DNA of 64,000 nucleotides from Flavobacterium endoglycinae (GCF_017352115.1 NZ_CP071448.1:2875001-2939000); one strand, 5' to 3'. Positions 9,326 through 18,777 are shown, counted from the first letter of the stretch. The notes: generated from the sequence alone by a model not told the origin. Translations and numbers: made by a program.

Positions 9326-10306
9326 ATGAAAAATAGTAAGCCCTTGGTTATTTTCGGCGAATCGATTCTGCCGGGAGAACATAAAACGATAAATGTCGAA
9401 ATAGCACGATTACATACTACAACAAAACTTAATATTCCTGTTATTGTCCGTCGTTCAAAGCAGGAAGGTCCGGTGGTTTTATTTTCGGCAGGAATTCACG
9501 GAGACGAAATTAATGGTGTAGAAATCGTTCGTCAAATCATCAGCAAAAAAATTAACCGACCTGAAAAGGGAACTATTATTTGTATTCCGATTATCAATAT
9601 GTACGGTTTTGTGAATAAATCTCGAGAGTTTCCAGACGGTCGTGACTTAAATCGAGTTTTTCCAGGAAGCAAAAAAGGTTCTTTGGCCAGTAGATTTGCC
9701 TATCATATTGTCGAAGAAATTCTGCCAATTTTAGATTACGCAGTCGATTTTCATGCAGGCGGAGCAAGTCGTTTCAATGCGCCGCAAATTAGAATTACCG
9801 AGAATAATCCCGAATTGAAAGTCTTGGCCGATATTTTTAATGCGCCTTTTACACTTTATTCCAAAAATATAAACGGTTCTTTTAGAAAAACTTCTGAAAG
9901 TGCCAATGTAAAAATGCTGCTTTTTGAAGGAGGAAAGTCATTGGATATTAATAATGAAATTGCCAATCAAGGAGTTTTAGGAACAAAACGTTTGCTTCAT
10001 CATTTAGGAATGCTGGATTCAAAACAAATTGTCGAGCAAGCATTAACACCTTCGATTTATATTAAACATTCGGTTTGGCTTCGTGCAAAATGTTCGGGAC
10101 TTTTACATGATTTTAATTTGATTGGGAAATTTGTAACCAAAGGCACTATCTTAGCGATTATTACAGATCCGTTTGGAAAGTTTGAGCAGAAAGTAAAAGC
10201 GCCGCATGATGGATTTGTGATTAATGCCAATCATTCGCCTATCGTATATGAAGGCGATGCGATTTACCATCTTTCTAAAACTACTCCTGAAAATGCCGAC
10301 GAATAA
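9326..10306 (+). CDS. Succinylglutamate desuccinylase/aspartoacylase family hydrolase
   Basis: Zinc carboxypeptidase-like (M14-related) amidohydrolase of 326 residues. Zinc-site residues are visible in AGIHGDEINGVEIV (His58 and Glu61) and in the later VDFHAGG. DGRDLNRVFPG is the usual substrate-site signature. The C-terminal part (FVTKGTILAIITDPFGK...VKAPHDGFVINANHSP) is the lipoyl-like beta-barrel found in this group. The exact substrate cannot be read from the sequence; N-acyl amino acids or modified peptide termini are usual for the family. The last 14 nt overlap the next gene, so the two are translationally coupled. Confidence 0.88.
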   Translation: MKNSKPLVIFGESILPGEHKTINVEIARLHTTTKLNIPVIVRRSKQEGPVVLFSAGIHGDEINGVEIVRQIISKKINRPEKGTIICIPIINMYGFVNKSREFPDGRDLNRVFPGSKKGSLASRFAYHIVEEILPILDYAVDFHAGGASRFNAPQIRITENNPELKVLADIFNAPFTLYSKNINGSFRKTSESANVKMLLFEGGKSLDINNEIANQGVLGTKRLLHHLGMLDSKQIVEQALTPSIYIKHSVWLRAKCSGLLHDFNLIGKFVTKGTILAIITDPFGKFEQKVKAPHDGFVINANHSPIVYEGDAIYHLSKTTPENADE

Positions 10307-10862
10307 AAAAGAATTACGACTTCATTACAAAAACCTTCGAAAAGAACTTTCAACCGAAGATATTGAAGAGAAAAGTCTGGCTATTGCCAATAATTTGATC
10401 CAATTACCAATTTGGGATAAAAGTTATTACCATGTTTTTCTTCCTATCATAGAACATAAAGAAGTTGATACGGAATTTATCCTGCATTTGCTTTCGGGAA
10501 AAGATAAAGAAATTGTGATTTCAAAAAGTGATTTTGAAACTCGAGAAATGACGCATTTTTTATTGACCGATAATACCAAAATAAAGAAAAACGAATTTAA
10601 TATTCCCGAACCTGTAAACGGACTTGAAGTTCCAGTTTCAATAATCGATGTTGTTTTTGTACCGCTTTTGGCATTTGATATTTATGGCAATCGTATTGGC
10701 TACGGAAAAGGTTTTTATGATAAATTCTTGGCAAAATGCAAACCCGAAACGATAAAAATTGGTCTTTCTTTCTTCAAATCTGTAGAAATGATTGATGACG
10801 TTTTTGAATCGGATATAAAATTGGATTATTGCGTTACGCCTTTAAAAATCTACACTTTCTAA
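10293..10862 (+). CDS. 5-formyltetrahydrofolate cyclo-ligase
   Basis: ATP-dependent enzyme that recycles 5-formyl-THF to 5,10-methenyl-THF. Started at the ATG at 10293, the protein has 189 residues and begins MPTNKKELRLHYKNLRKELS, the normal family N-terminus; the longer frame from 10224 would prepend 23 residues unrelated to the family. The phosphate/ATP site GNRIGYGKGFYDKFLA and the preceding FVPLLAFD strand are diagnostic. It overlaps the end of the desuccinylase-family gene and is followed by a strong bidirectional terminator. Confidence 0.93.
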   Translation: MPTNKKELRLHYKNLRKELSTEDIEEKSLAIANNLIQLPIWDKSYYHVFLPIIEHKEVDTEFILHLLSGKDKEIVISKSDFETREMTHFLLTDNTKIKKNEFNIPEPVNGLEVPVSIIDVVFVPLLAFDIYGNRIGYGKGFYDKFLAKCKPETIKIGLSFFKSVEMIDDVFESDIKLDYCVTPLKIYTF

Positions 10863-10955
10863 TTTTAAACCATATAAGTGATATAAATTATTTTAAGCTT
10901 GAATATTTTTGAAGTTAAATTTTGTTATAACACTCAATTTGAAATCCAAAGAAAA

Positions 10956-11002
10956 GAAAAATCCCAAATTCCAATTGTTAACTTTGGAATTTGGGATTTT
11001 TT
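10956..11002. terminator. Bidirectional intrinsic terminator
   Basis: A stem of about 17 bp (AAAAATCCCAAATTCCA and its complement) with a short loop and T-runs on both strands lies between convergent genes, 5-formyl-THF cyclo-ligase and batE. The stem sequence recurs almost identically at 27123-27171. Confidence 0.85.
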
Positions 11003-11023
11003 ATTTGAAATAATGAATCCGTT

Positions 11024-11770
11024 TTATTTGACTTCTTTAATGGTAGTTCCATCAATCCAGCCTTCGGTTCCATCTGTCAGTTCGATTTTTTTCCATTTGC
11101 CTACGCTTTCCATCACATATACTTTCGCACCTTCGTGAAGCAGAATAATAGCCGAACCTGCTTTTTGAGGTTCGCTTCGTACTTCGCTCATTTCAGAAAA
11201 AACAATGGCTGGGCGATCGTTATCGAAGTGGTTTTTTTCAGACATTCCCGCCGAAGCACTTAACCCTAAAGCCACCAGAAGAATAAACATTCCTATAAAG
11301 TAAATTCTTTTGGTAATGGTAAGCTGTGAAAAATAATATCCAATAAAACATAGTAAAAAGGCAAAAGCAATTCCAATAGAAATTTTTGCCCACATATTGT
11401 AATCAAAAATAGAAGTGAAGTTTTGGATTAGTTTTGCGAATCCTACTTTTGGTACTTCTTTAATTTCATCAATAGTTAACTTTTTGGCAAATTTTAAGTT
11501 GTTTAAAGTCTCCGGGTCGTTTGGTTTAAGCACAAGAGCTTTTTCGTAATTATAAATCGAAGGAGCGACCTTATTTAGTTTGTAATAACTATTTGCGAGA
11601 TTGAAATACAATTCAGCCGATTGAAGTTTATCTTCTTTAATAATGTCTTCATAAACCTGAACAGCTTCCTGATATTGTCCCTTTTGGTACAAAGCATTTC
11701 CTTTCTCAAAACTGCTTTGAGCAAAGAAAACCTGTGAGATTAGTAAAAAAAGATATAGTATATTTTTCAT
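11024..11770 (-). CDS. batE: BatE: TPR protein with SH3-type C-terminal domain
   Basis: Last gene of the Bat (Bacteroides aerotolerance) operon, 248 residues. It has a signal peptide (MKNILYLFLLISQVFFA), TPR repeats (about 20-95, GNALYQKGQYQEAVQVYEDII and later), two hydrophobic segments (about 128-175) and a bacterial SH3-like domain (about 185-245, SEVRSEPQKAGSAIILLHEGAKVYVMESVGKWKKIEL). It is probably a periplasmic or inner-membrane scaffold of the MoxR/VWA system. The position after batD and before a strong terminator fixes the end of the operon. Confidence 0.85.
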   Translation of the reverse strand: MKNILYLFLLISQVFFAQSSFEKGNALYQKGQYQEAVQVYEDIIKEDKLQSAELYFNLANSYYKLNKVAPSIYNYEKALVLKPNDPETLNNLKFAKKLTIDEIKEVPKVGFAKLIQNFTSIFDYNMWAKISIGIAFAFLLCFIGYYFSQLTITKRIYFIGMFILLVALGLSASAGMSEKNHFDNDRPAIVFSEMSEVRSEPQKAGSAIILLHEGAKVYVMESVGKWKKIELTDGTEGWIDGTTIKEVK

Positions 11771-11841
11771 TTTAGATATGTAATAAGATTTTAAGCTTTG
11801 TGAATTTAATTCACGTAATCTAAATCAACTTTCCTTAAAAA

Positions 11842-13587
11842 TTAAACAATCTGTTTTTCTAATTCGGAAATAATTAAAACTGCTTTGTCATAATCTTGCT
11901 GAATCGAAGCACTTGAAGCTGGAGCATAACGTGCAAATTCGCAGTTTTCAGTCAGATTAATGAAATTCTGAACCGTTTCAGGATTTGAATTTCTTGATAA
12001 AAGCAATTCACGAATATTGTCTTTACTCATTTCTGAAGTTTCAATATGCAGTTTTGCTTTTAAGAAATTATGCATCGCTTTTTCAAGAGCAATATAAAAT
12101 GCTTCTTTATTATGAAGCTGTTTTTTAGCCTGCGATAAATACTTTTTCGCCAGCTTATTGTTCATTCTGATTCTGTTTCCGGTTACATCACTGTCAATAG
12201 CTTCTTTTTTCTTCTTAACCAATATAATGATTGGGATAATAGCAAATGGGAAGAATAGCAATGCATAATACAAATCAGAACCGTAGAAATCATTTTTAGC
12301 AATCGCTGTCAAAGTTGTTTTTGGTTTGATGTATTTGAAATGCTCTACTTTTTCTACTACATTTTTAGATGCCGTTGAAGGATTTGCTTCTGCCAATGTT
12401 GGTCCGTCCAGAACATCAATCATCACTTCTTGAGATGTGATCGATTTATAGGAACCTGAACTCAAATCAAAATAAGAGAACGTCATTGGTTTAATGGCAT
12501 ATTTTCCTTTGTACTGCGGAATAATGGTGTATTTGTCTGTGATTTTTCCAGACATTCCCGTTAATGATGTATTTACCTTTTCATCATGAACCGGATCGTA
12601 CATTTCTAATGCATTTGGTACAACAGGTTTTGGCAGTGTAAATAATTTCATGTTTCCACTTCCGGCTGCGCTGACTACTAAATCTAGGCTTTCACCACTT
12701 TTTAAAGTCGTTCTTGATGGTGTAACTGTAAAATTAAACCTTCCAACAGCACCTGTAAAACCTTCTGGTTTTCCTGTTTCCGGAAGCGGTTTTACATTAA
12801 TAGTTTTTGACCCTGCCGATACTATTTTGTTGTCTTCGGTAATAATCATCTGTCCAAACATATCGCGACGATTCGTTGGCAGCTGTACTCCAATGTCTAA
12901 TGAAAGAGGTTCAATAGTCAATCTGCCGCTTTTCTGCGGATATAAAATTGTCTTTTTCAAGACTACATAATAGCATCTTTGTCCTTGATAACTTCCTTCT
13001 TCTGGAGTAAGTTGTTTTATTTCGATATTCTGATTCCAGAAATCATTGTATTTTGGTTTTGCGAGTTCTTTGAAACCAGTAACACCAATATTACCAAAGT
13101 ATAATTTGTAGACAACAGTAATAGGTTCATTTAGGTACGGATTTGTTTTAGAAATCTCAGCTACCAATTGTAAAAGTTCATTTGGAGATCCTTGCTGTCT
13201 GTCGTTTGGATCTCTTTCTTGCGCAACGGCATTGGTAACGGTTACTTTTATAGGTGCCGTTTTATAAATCTGTCCATTGTATTCGATTGCGGCTTGTTTA
13301 ATAACAAGAGTACCTTTTTTCTCCGGCTGTAAAATGTAGGAGTATATTTTTTGAAAAGAACTGCGGCCGTTTATCCAGGATTGGCTTATTTGCTGGCTTG
13401 GACCTGCAACCATTTTAAACCCCTCAAATGACGGCTGGTCAAAATTGTCCCCGTCAACATTCATAATAAAATCAATACGCAGTCTTTCATTAACTCCAAG
13501 TGAGTTTTTGCTTACTCTGGCTTCAAATTGAACCTGAGCCATAAGTCCCTGAAAGGTGAGTAGAAATAAAATTAAATATCTTTTCAT
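11842..13587 (-). CDS. batD: BatD: oxygen-tolerance membrane protein
   Basis: Protein of 581 residues with a signal peptide (MKRYLILFLLTFQGLMA) and several periplasmic beta-sandwich repeats (about 20-400, including VQFEARVSKNSLGVNERLRIDF and the phrase GRLTIEPLSLDIGVQLP). One transmembrane helix follows (about 440-460, LYYALLFFPFAIIPIIILV), then a cytosolic helical tail. This is the BatD/oxygen-tolerance family architecture. It is thought to work with the VWA proteins BatA and BatB in stress tolerance at the inner membrane; the molecular role is unproven. It lies 71 nt upstream of batE on the same strand. Confidence 0.88.
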   Translation of the reverse strand: MKRYLILFLLTFQGLMAQVQFEARVSKNSLGVNERLRIDFIMNVDGDNFDQPSFEGFKMVAGPSQQISQSWINGRSSFQKIYSYILQPEKKGTLVIKQAAIEYNGQIYKTAPIKVTVTNAVAQERDPNDRQQGSPNELLQLVAEISKTNPYLNEPITVVYKLYFGNIGVTGFKELAKPKYNDFWNQNIEIKQLTPEEGSYQGQRCYYVVLKKTILYPQKSGRLTIEPLSLDIGVQLPTNRRDMFGQMIITEDNKIVSAGSKTINVKPLPETGKPEGFTGAVGRFNFTVTPSRTTLKSGESLDLVVSAAGSGNMKLFTLPKPVVPNALEMYDPVHDEKVNTSLTGMSGKITDKYTIIPQYKGKYAIKPMTFSYFDLSSGSYKSITSQEVMIDVLDGPTLAEANPSTASKNVVEKVEHFKYIKPKTTLTAIAKNDFYGSDLYYALLFFPFAIIPIIILVKKKKEAIDSDVTGNRIRMNNKLAKKYLSQAKKQLHNKEAFYIALEKAMHNFLKAKLHIETSEMSKDNIRELLLSRNSNPETVQNFINLTENCEFARYAPASSASIQQDYDKAVLIISELEKQIV

Positions 13588-13682
13588 TAGTTGTTTTAAA
13601 TCGTTTTTAATTGTTTAATCGCCTAACCGAGTTTTATTTATGCCTAGTGGATAAATAAATAACGATTAAACGATTGAACTTA

Positions 13683-14453
13683 TTACCAGTCTTTTTCCGG
13701 TTTTTTTGGACTTCCTTTTATTTTTTGAGCGTTTACTTTATCCTGAATTTTCTTTTCTTCGTTGTTTACAGCGTCTAACAGATTCTGAACTCGTTCTTTT
13801 GAAATTCCTCCAGGCATTGGTTTTGGTTCTCCTTTATTATCAGACTTGTCGTCTTTTTTAGGATCATTTTTACCGTCTTGTTTGTCTTTATCTTTATCGC
13901 CTTTGTCGTCTTTTTTATCCTTGTCTTTGTCCTTATTCTGATCCTTGTTATTGTCTTTATCTTTGTTTTTATCCTTGTCTTTGTCCTTATCCTTATTTTT
14001 GTCTTTGTTTTGATCGTTTTTAGGAGGATTTTCTTTTAGCTTTTGTTTGGCGTAAGCATAGTTGTAACGCGTTTCTTCATCTGTTGGATCATTTCGGAGC
14101 GCTTGTTTGTAAGCTTCAACCGCCTGCGAATAATCTTTCTCTTTCATTAAAACGTTTCCTAAGTTATGATACGCTTTGTGTTTTTCAGGTCTAGTTTTAG
14201 CATTTTTTATAGCATTTGCGTAAGCGTACTTGGCTTCAGCAATCTGATTTTGTTTGTAAATCGAGTTTCCTAAATTATATAAAGACGTTGCTTTTTTAGG
14301 AAATTTTGATGCTGAAACTCTGTAACCAGCTTCGGCATCTGTAAATTTATTCTGTTTATATTCTTCATTGGCACCAGGCAATACCTTGTCTTTTTCCTGA
14401 GCAGAAACAGCAAAAGAAAGCGTTAGTAAAATATAAAGAAGTAAATTTTTCAT
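13683..14453 (-). CDS. batC: BatC: TPR protein with Lys/Asp repeat tract
   Basis: Protein of 256 residues with a signal peptide (MKNLLLYILLTLSFAVSA) and three TPR-like repeats (about 25-140, including YNLGNSIYKQNQIAEAKYAYANAI and YHNLGNVLMKEKDYSQAVEAYKQAL). A tract of about 65 residues made almost only of Lys, Asp and Asn (about 146-212) is followed by a short conserved tail (MPGGISKERVQNLLDAVNNEEKKIQDKV). The tail and its spacing are typical of BatC proteins. The repeat tract in DNA is tandem GTCTTTATCC-like words and is a likely length-variable site. It sits between batB and batD. Confidence 0.87.
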   Translation of the reverse strand: MKNLLLYILLTLSFAVSAQEKDKVLPGANEEYKQNKFTDAEAGYRVSASKFPKKATSLYNLGNSIYKQNQIAEAKYAYANAIKNAKTRPEKHKAYHNLGNVLMKEKDYSQAVEAYKQALRNDPTDEETRYNYAYAKQKLKENPPKNDQNKDKNKDKDKDKDKNKDKDNNKDQNKDKDKDKKDDKGDKDKDKQDGKNDPKKDDKSDNKGEPKPMPGGISKERVQNLLDAVNNEEKKIQDKVNAQKIKGSPKKPEKDW

Positions 14454-14494
14454 TCTGATTTTTTTATTTTTTGTTCCGAAATTAAACGGAATCT

Positions 14495-15529
14495 TTATTT
14501 CTTTTCGTTAAATAAATTCAACTCTTTTATCCAGTTTGTTTTTCTTTCTAAAAGGAAAATATCAATAAACAACAGTAAAAATCCAAAGCCTAAGAACCAT
14601 TGAAATTGCGATTGGTAATCGGCCATTTGAGTCGATTCAAATTCGGTTTTCTGAATATTGTTTAAAGCATTTTTAATGTATTCTAAAACCTCTTTGGTGC
14701 TTCCGCCATATACGTAACCACCTTTTGTTGCTTTTGCAATAGTTTTTAATCCTTCTTGGTTTAGTTTTGTAATAACCGTTTGTCCGTCCTGATCTTTTTG
14801 ATAGCTTCTAACAATACCATTTTCTTTTAACGGAATGGTTCCTCCTTTTTCTGTACCAACACCAATCGTGATAATTTTCATTCCTATTTTGTTGGCTTCT
14901 TCGGCAGCAGCTGCAGCGCCTTCAGAATGATCTTCACCATCAGAAATTAAAATCAAAAGTTTGCTGGTTTTGCTTTTTTCATCAAAATAAGTCGATGATA
15001 ATCTGATTGCTTCATCAAGTGATGTCCCTTGAGATGAAACCATATCTGGACTCATACTTTGCAAAAACATTTTGGCAACACTGTAATCTGATGTTATCGG
15101 CAATACTGGGAAAGCACTTCCGGCATAAGCCACAATACCAATTCTATCACTTCCTAATGAATTGATGATTTGCGAAACAAGCTGTTTGCTTTTTTCTAAA
15201 CGACTTGGTGCCACGTCTTCTGCCAGCATACTTTTGGAAACGTCGACTGCAAAAACAATATCAATACCTTCACGTTTTACGGTTTCCATTTTGGTACCAA
15301 TCTTCGGATTTACCAATCCGATAATAATTGAGGCAAATGCTAAAAGCAGAATCGATAATTTTAAAACAGGTTTAAAAACAGATCTTTCCGGACTTAGTTT
15401 TTTAACCATTTCCAAATCACCAAATTCGCGTTGTTTTTTTCTTTTCCAATACATATTGAAAAGAAAAACGCATACCACAATTGGGATAAGCAGTAAGAGA
15501 TATAAATATTTTTTTTCGTCTAATTCCAT
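14495..15529 (-). CDS. batB: BatB: VWA-domain membrane protein
   Basis: Protein of 344 residues started at the ATG at 15529-15527 (MELDEKKYLYLLLL). The longer frame adds 13 residues encoded by AATTCCAAA-type repeat DNA and is rejected. Two N-terminal transmembrane helices, a von Willebrand A domain and a C-terminal helix (FQWFLGFGFLLLFIDIFLL) follow. The MIDAS metal site is intact as DVSKS (Asp96, Ser98, Ser100), with later TSLDEA and ISDGEDH. It probably forms part of a MoxR-dependent inner-membrane complex with BatA. A 91-bp gap of AATTCC-type repeats separates it from batA. Confidence 0.9.
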   Translation of the reverse strand: MELDEKKYLYLLLLIPIVVCVFLFNMYWKRKKQREFGDLEMVKKLSPERSVFKPVLKLSILLLAFASIIIGLVNPKIGTKMETVKREGIDIVFAVDVSKSMLAEDVAPSRLEKSKQLVSQIINSLGSDRIGIVAYAGSAFPVLPITSDYSVAKMFLQSMSPDMVSSQGTSLDEAIRLSSTYFDEKSKTSKLLILISDGEDHSEGAAAAAEEANKIGMKIITIGVGTEKGGTIPLKENGIVRSYQKDQDGQTVITKLNQEGLKTIAKATKGGYVYGGSTKEVLEYIKNALNNIQKTEFESTQMADYQSQFQWFLGFGFLLLFIDIFLLERKTNWIKELNLFNEKK

Positions 15530-15620
15530 AAATGTTTTAAATTCCAATGTTGAAATTCCAAATTCCAAACTCCAAATCGTTATTTGGAATTTTAAGATTG
15601 AAATTTTTTAATTTGAAAAA

Positions 15621-16625
15621 TTAAATAAAGCTTCTATAAACTGTATTTCTTAAACCTACTTCCAATACCAATAAACCTAACGCGAGTAGAACAAAAAATC
15701 TGAATTTTTCGTCGTAATCGTAGAATTTCAATTCTTGGATTTCAGTTGTTTCTAACTTGTTGATCGAATTGTATATTTCGGCTAATTTATCGTTGCTGGT
15801 TGCTCTAAAATACGTTCCGTCGGTTTTACGTGCAATGCTTTTCATTAACTGCTCGTCGATTTCTACTTTCTGCATTTTGAATAAGAAACCGCCGTTTGGC
15901 GCGTATGCATAAGGAGATTCAGCCATTCCATTAGTTCCAAGACCAATCGTATATACTTTTATTCCGTATTGTTTTGCAATATCAGCAGCCGTTTCAGGTT
16001 CGATAAATCCGGCATTGTTTACACCATCTGTCAATAAAATGATAACACGGCTTTTTGCTTTACTATCTTTTAAACGATTTACTGCAGTTGCCAATCCCAT
16101 TCCAATTCCCGTTCCGTCTTGTAAAACGGTATCGTATTTAATGCCTTTTATGGCTTCCAGAATAATAGGTTTGTCGCTTGTAACCGGAGTTTTAGTATAG
16201 GCTTCAGATGCATATAAAACCAATCCAATTCTATCGTTTGGTCTTTCTCCTACGAAATCAGCCGCGACTCTTTTTAAAGCTTCCATACGGTTTGGCTTTA
16301 AATCTTTTGCGAGCATACTCCCTGAAACGTCAATTGCCATTACAATATCAATTCCTTTTGTGGTTTTGGTTTGATTGCTGATGTCGACTGTTCTAGGCCT
16401 TGCCAGCGCTACAATCAAAGAACTTAAAGCGATAATTCTGAAAACATACAGACATGGTTTTGCTTTTGTCCAAAACGATTCGCTGTTTTTGAAACCTGCT
16501 GTCGAACTCATTTTTAATGTAGCCGACTGCTGATTTCTTTTCCAGAAGTACCATCCTATTACAATTGGAATTAATAAAAACAACCAAAAGAACTCTGGAT
16601 TTAAAAAAGTGATCTGATTATTCAT
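15621..16625 (-). CDS. batA: BatA: VWA-domain membrane protein
   Basis: Protein of 334 residues with two N-terminal hydrophobic helices (about 10-26 and 60-77), a VWA domain (about 90-285) and a C-terminal helix (FFVLLALGLLVLEVGL). The MIDAS motif DVSGS (Asp99, Ser101, Ser103) and LLTDGVNN are present, so metal-dependent ligand binding is expected. The start ATG shares one base with the stop of the upstream 544-residue protein (TAATG), a clear sign of translational coupling. The gene is the VWA partner of batB. Confidence 0.92.
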   Translation of the reverse strand: MNNQITFLNPEFFWLFLLIPIVIGWYFWKRNQQSATLKMSSTAGFKNSESFWTKAKPCLYVFRIIALSSLIVALARPRTVDISNQTKTTKGIDIVMAIDVSGSMLAKDLKPNRMEALKRVAADFVGERPNDRIGLVLYASEAYTKTPVTSDKPIILEAIKGIKYDTVLQDGTGIGMGLATAVNRLKDSKAKSRVIILLTDGVNNAGFIEPETAADIAKQYGIKVYTIGLGTNGMAESPYAYAPNGGFLFKMQKVEIDEQLMKSIARKTDGTYFRATSNDKLAEIYNSINKLETTEIQELKFYDYDEKFRFFVLLALGLLVLEVGLRNTVYRSFI

Positions 16626-18259
16626 TAGTTACTTGCTTTTTTAAGTTCAACAGAATTTAAAATTCGGGTTGTAATATCGTTTGCATAGGTGTCGCCTTCT
16701 TCATGGAAAATTATGATCTGCTGCAAGCCTTGATCTTGTTTGAAAAGCAGGATTTCGTAATATCCTTTTGTACTTGTTTTGTTAGCAGGATTTAAAACAG
16801 TCATTGTTCCGTATCCTTTTATTCCTTGAATTCCCTGATTTGTCTGGAAATCTTCTTGTTTTACGATTATATTCTGACCTCCTTGAAGTTCAATTACTTT
16901 TAAACTTCCTTCTAAAGCTTTTGATAAATCTATTTCTGTTGGATTTTTGAATTTAGTCGTTGAAACAGCAACATAAAAATTGTCGATTAAACTTCCATAT
17001 CCAAAAAGCTGCATTTCTTTAATCAATGCCATGGTTTCTTTTGGGAGTGCTTTTTCGGTATCTAAACGTTTTAAAACCTTTGGCGTTTCGATTAAAATAC
17101 CTGGATTTCCGTATTCACTTTTTACCCATTCTCCTTCTAATAATTCTTTAGTTGGATGCCCAATGATATTGTCTTTTACGAAATTAAATCCTTTCGTGAT
17201 GATGAAGAAAGTAGTAGTTGCCAATATTAAAAACACAACAGAACCTACTGCAATAGCAATTCGTTTGTTTCTTTGTTTCTTTAATTGAAGCTGAATTTGT
17301 TTCTGTCTTTGTGCTTCATTCAACAGCTGGTCTTCTTCTTCAGCCGTTACTTCAGTTGGAATGGCATTATCCAGCGTTAAGATTACTCTTTGAATTTTAT
17401 TTCGGTCTTCGGTGATTTCAAATTCAAGCGGTTTTGATTTTGCGAATTTTACCAAATCGGCCTGACGTAAAACGCGTTCTAAATTTTCAACTGTTTCTGG
17501 TGTTAAAACCATTTTCTTTTTAGTAGAAGCTGTTTTGATGGCATTAATCAATTCAGAAGTAGTGCTTTCCATTGCTGGGATATGAATGGCTTCTTCGATA
17601 TAATTACGCGCAATATCAGTCAGTTCACTATAGTATTCTTTGATTTCACCTTTTTGAACCAGTTCTTTTTGCTCCAGATTGTTTAATAAACTTGTCGCTT
17701 TTTCAATAGGAGTCTTGTAAACTTCTTCTTCAATTTTTTTCTTTTGGTGTTTTTTGGTATACCAGTACACAAAACCTCCAATTCCTAAAATTATAATAGC
17801 TACGAGAACATATTGCCACCAATCTCCTGTAACATCTTCGGCTGGGGTAATATCCTTGATGTCGTACATTTTCTGTTGCAAAGTGTCTACTTTTACATTC
17901 GCCACTTCAACTTTGATAGAATCTGTTAAGTAAGGTTTTTTGTCAATTAAAATCTTAATACTAGGAATAGTGTAACGACCAGAATCAAACTGAGTTAATC
18001 CGTACTTTTTGATTAATTCGTAAGTATCATTTTTTTTAACCGTATCAATTGGATAAGACTGTATTACTTCTAAAGCACCAATGTTTTTCAGCTTTGGGAA
18101 AACAACTTTTGATTTTGAGCTTACCACTGTTTTAAGAGTCAGTTTAAACTCAGCACCAATTTTGTTTTTTGTGGTGTCAATACTGGTTTCTACAGTTTTC
18201 TGCTGTGCAGAAATCATAGTAGAAAAAAGCAATAAAAATATATAAAGTTTAAATTTCAT
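16625..18259 (-). CDS. BatD-like membrane protein of the Bat operon
   Basis: Protein of 544 residues with a signal peptide (MKFKLYIFLLLFSTMISA), a BatD-like periplasmic beta domain (about 20-125), a first transmembrane helix (about 150-167, WWQYVLVAIIILGIGGFVYW) and a cytosolic helical region (about 180-335, with MESTTSELINAIKT and LERVLRQADLVKFAKSKP). A second helix (about 337-356) precedes a C-terminal domain of about 180 residues. The cytosolic part resembles DUF4381-type proteins encoded beside VWA genes. In Bat operons a protein of this kind lies between DUF58 and batA. It is coupled to batA by a one-base overlap. The family name is tentative, the operon role well supported. Confidence 0.72.
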   Translation of the reverse strand: MKFKLYIFLLLFSTMISAQQKTVETSIDTTKNKIGAEFKLTLKTVVSSKSKVVFPKLKNIGALEVIQSYPIDTVKKNDTYELIKKYGLTQFDSGRYTIPSIKILIDKKPYLTDSIKVEVANVKVDTLQQKMYDIKDITPAEDVTGDWWQYVLVAIIILGIGGFVYWYTKKHQKKKIEEEVYKTPIEKATSLLNNLEQKELVQKGEIKEYYSELTDIARNYIEEAIHIPAMESTTSELINAIKTASTKKKMVLTPETVENLERVLRQADLVKFAKSKPLEFEITEDRNKIQRVILTLDNAIPTEVTAEEEDQLLNEAQRQKQIQLQLKKQRNKRIAIAVGSVVFLILATTTFFIITKGFNFVKDNIIGHPTKELLEGEWVKSEYGNPGILIETPKVLKRLDTEKALPKETMALIKEMQLFGYGSLIDNFYVAVSTTKFKNPTEIDLSKALEGSLKVIELQGGQNIIVKQEDFQTNQGIQGIKGYGTMTVLNPANKTSTKGYYEILLFKQDQGLQQIIIFHEEGDTYANDITTRILNSVELKKASN

Positions 18260-18346
18260 TTGATTAACGATTGAAGATTAACGATTTTTGATTTTTGATT
18301 TTTCCAAGGATTGTCAATAGTTCTTTAAAATTGTAATCTTTAATTT

Positions 18347-18703
18347 TTATGAATTAATTTTTGATGTTTTAATGCTAGATACAAAAATTGAAATTAATTG
18401 ATTTGCTTCTATTTTTACTTTCATTAAACCTTCTCGGTCTGTTGATAAATTTGCTTTTTCTATTATTTTTAAACAAACAAATGTTTCTCTTAATTCTTTC
18501 AGACAAATACCCATTTTATGAATAAAATCTTTTTTACTTTCTGCACTTTGCGCTTCACCGTAATTTAAAGCTGGAGATGTTCCTGATCTAATTATTTGTC
18601 CTGACAAATGATTTCCGGCATAATTTTTTTCAAACTTACTTGCTATAATTATAATTGTTGCTGCAAAATCAATCAATCTGTTTTCTAATTCTTGTTTAGT
18701 CAT
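18347..18703 (-). CDS. Four-helix-bundle protein (S23/IVP/Avd-like), copy 2
   Basis: Helical protein of 118 residues with the family core IIRSGTSPALNYGEAQSAESKKDFIHKM, the same pattern as the 122-residue protein at 3168-3536. It interrupts the Bat operon between DUF58 and the BatD-like gene, in the operon's own direction. Both flanks (18260-18346 and 18704-18777) are short-word repeat DNA built from AATCGTTAATC and AAAAATC units, with the two sides in opposite orientation. No role in the Bat system is known, and the flanks suggest it is a late insertion. Confidence 0.85.
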   Translation of the reverse strand: MTKQELENRLIDFAATIIIIASKFEKNYAGNHLSGQIIRSGTSPALNYGEAQSAESKKDFIHKMGICLKELRETFVCLKIIEKANLSTDREGLMKVKIEANQLISIFVSSIKTSKINS

Positions 18704-18777
18704 TTTTAAATACTTCCTTAATCACAAGTCACACCACATCATAAATTAAAAATCGTTAATCAAAAATCAAAAATTAT

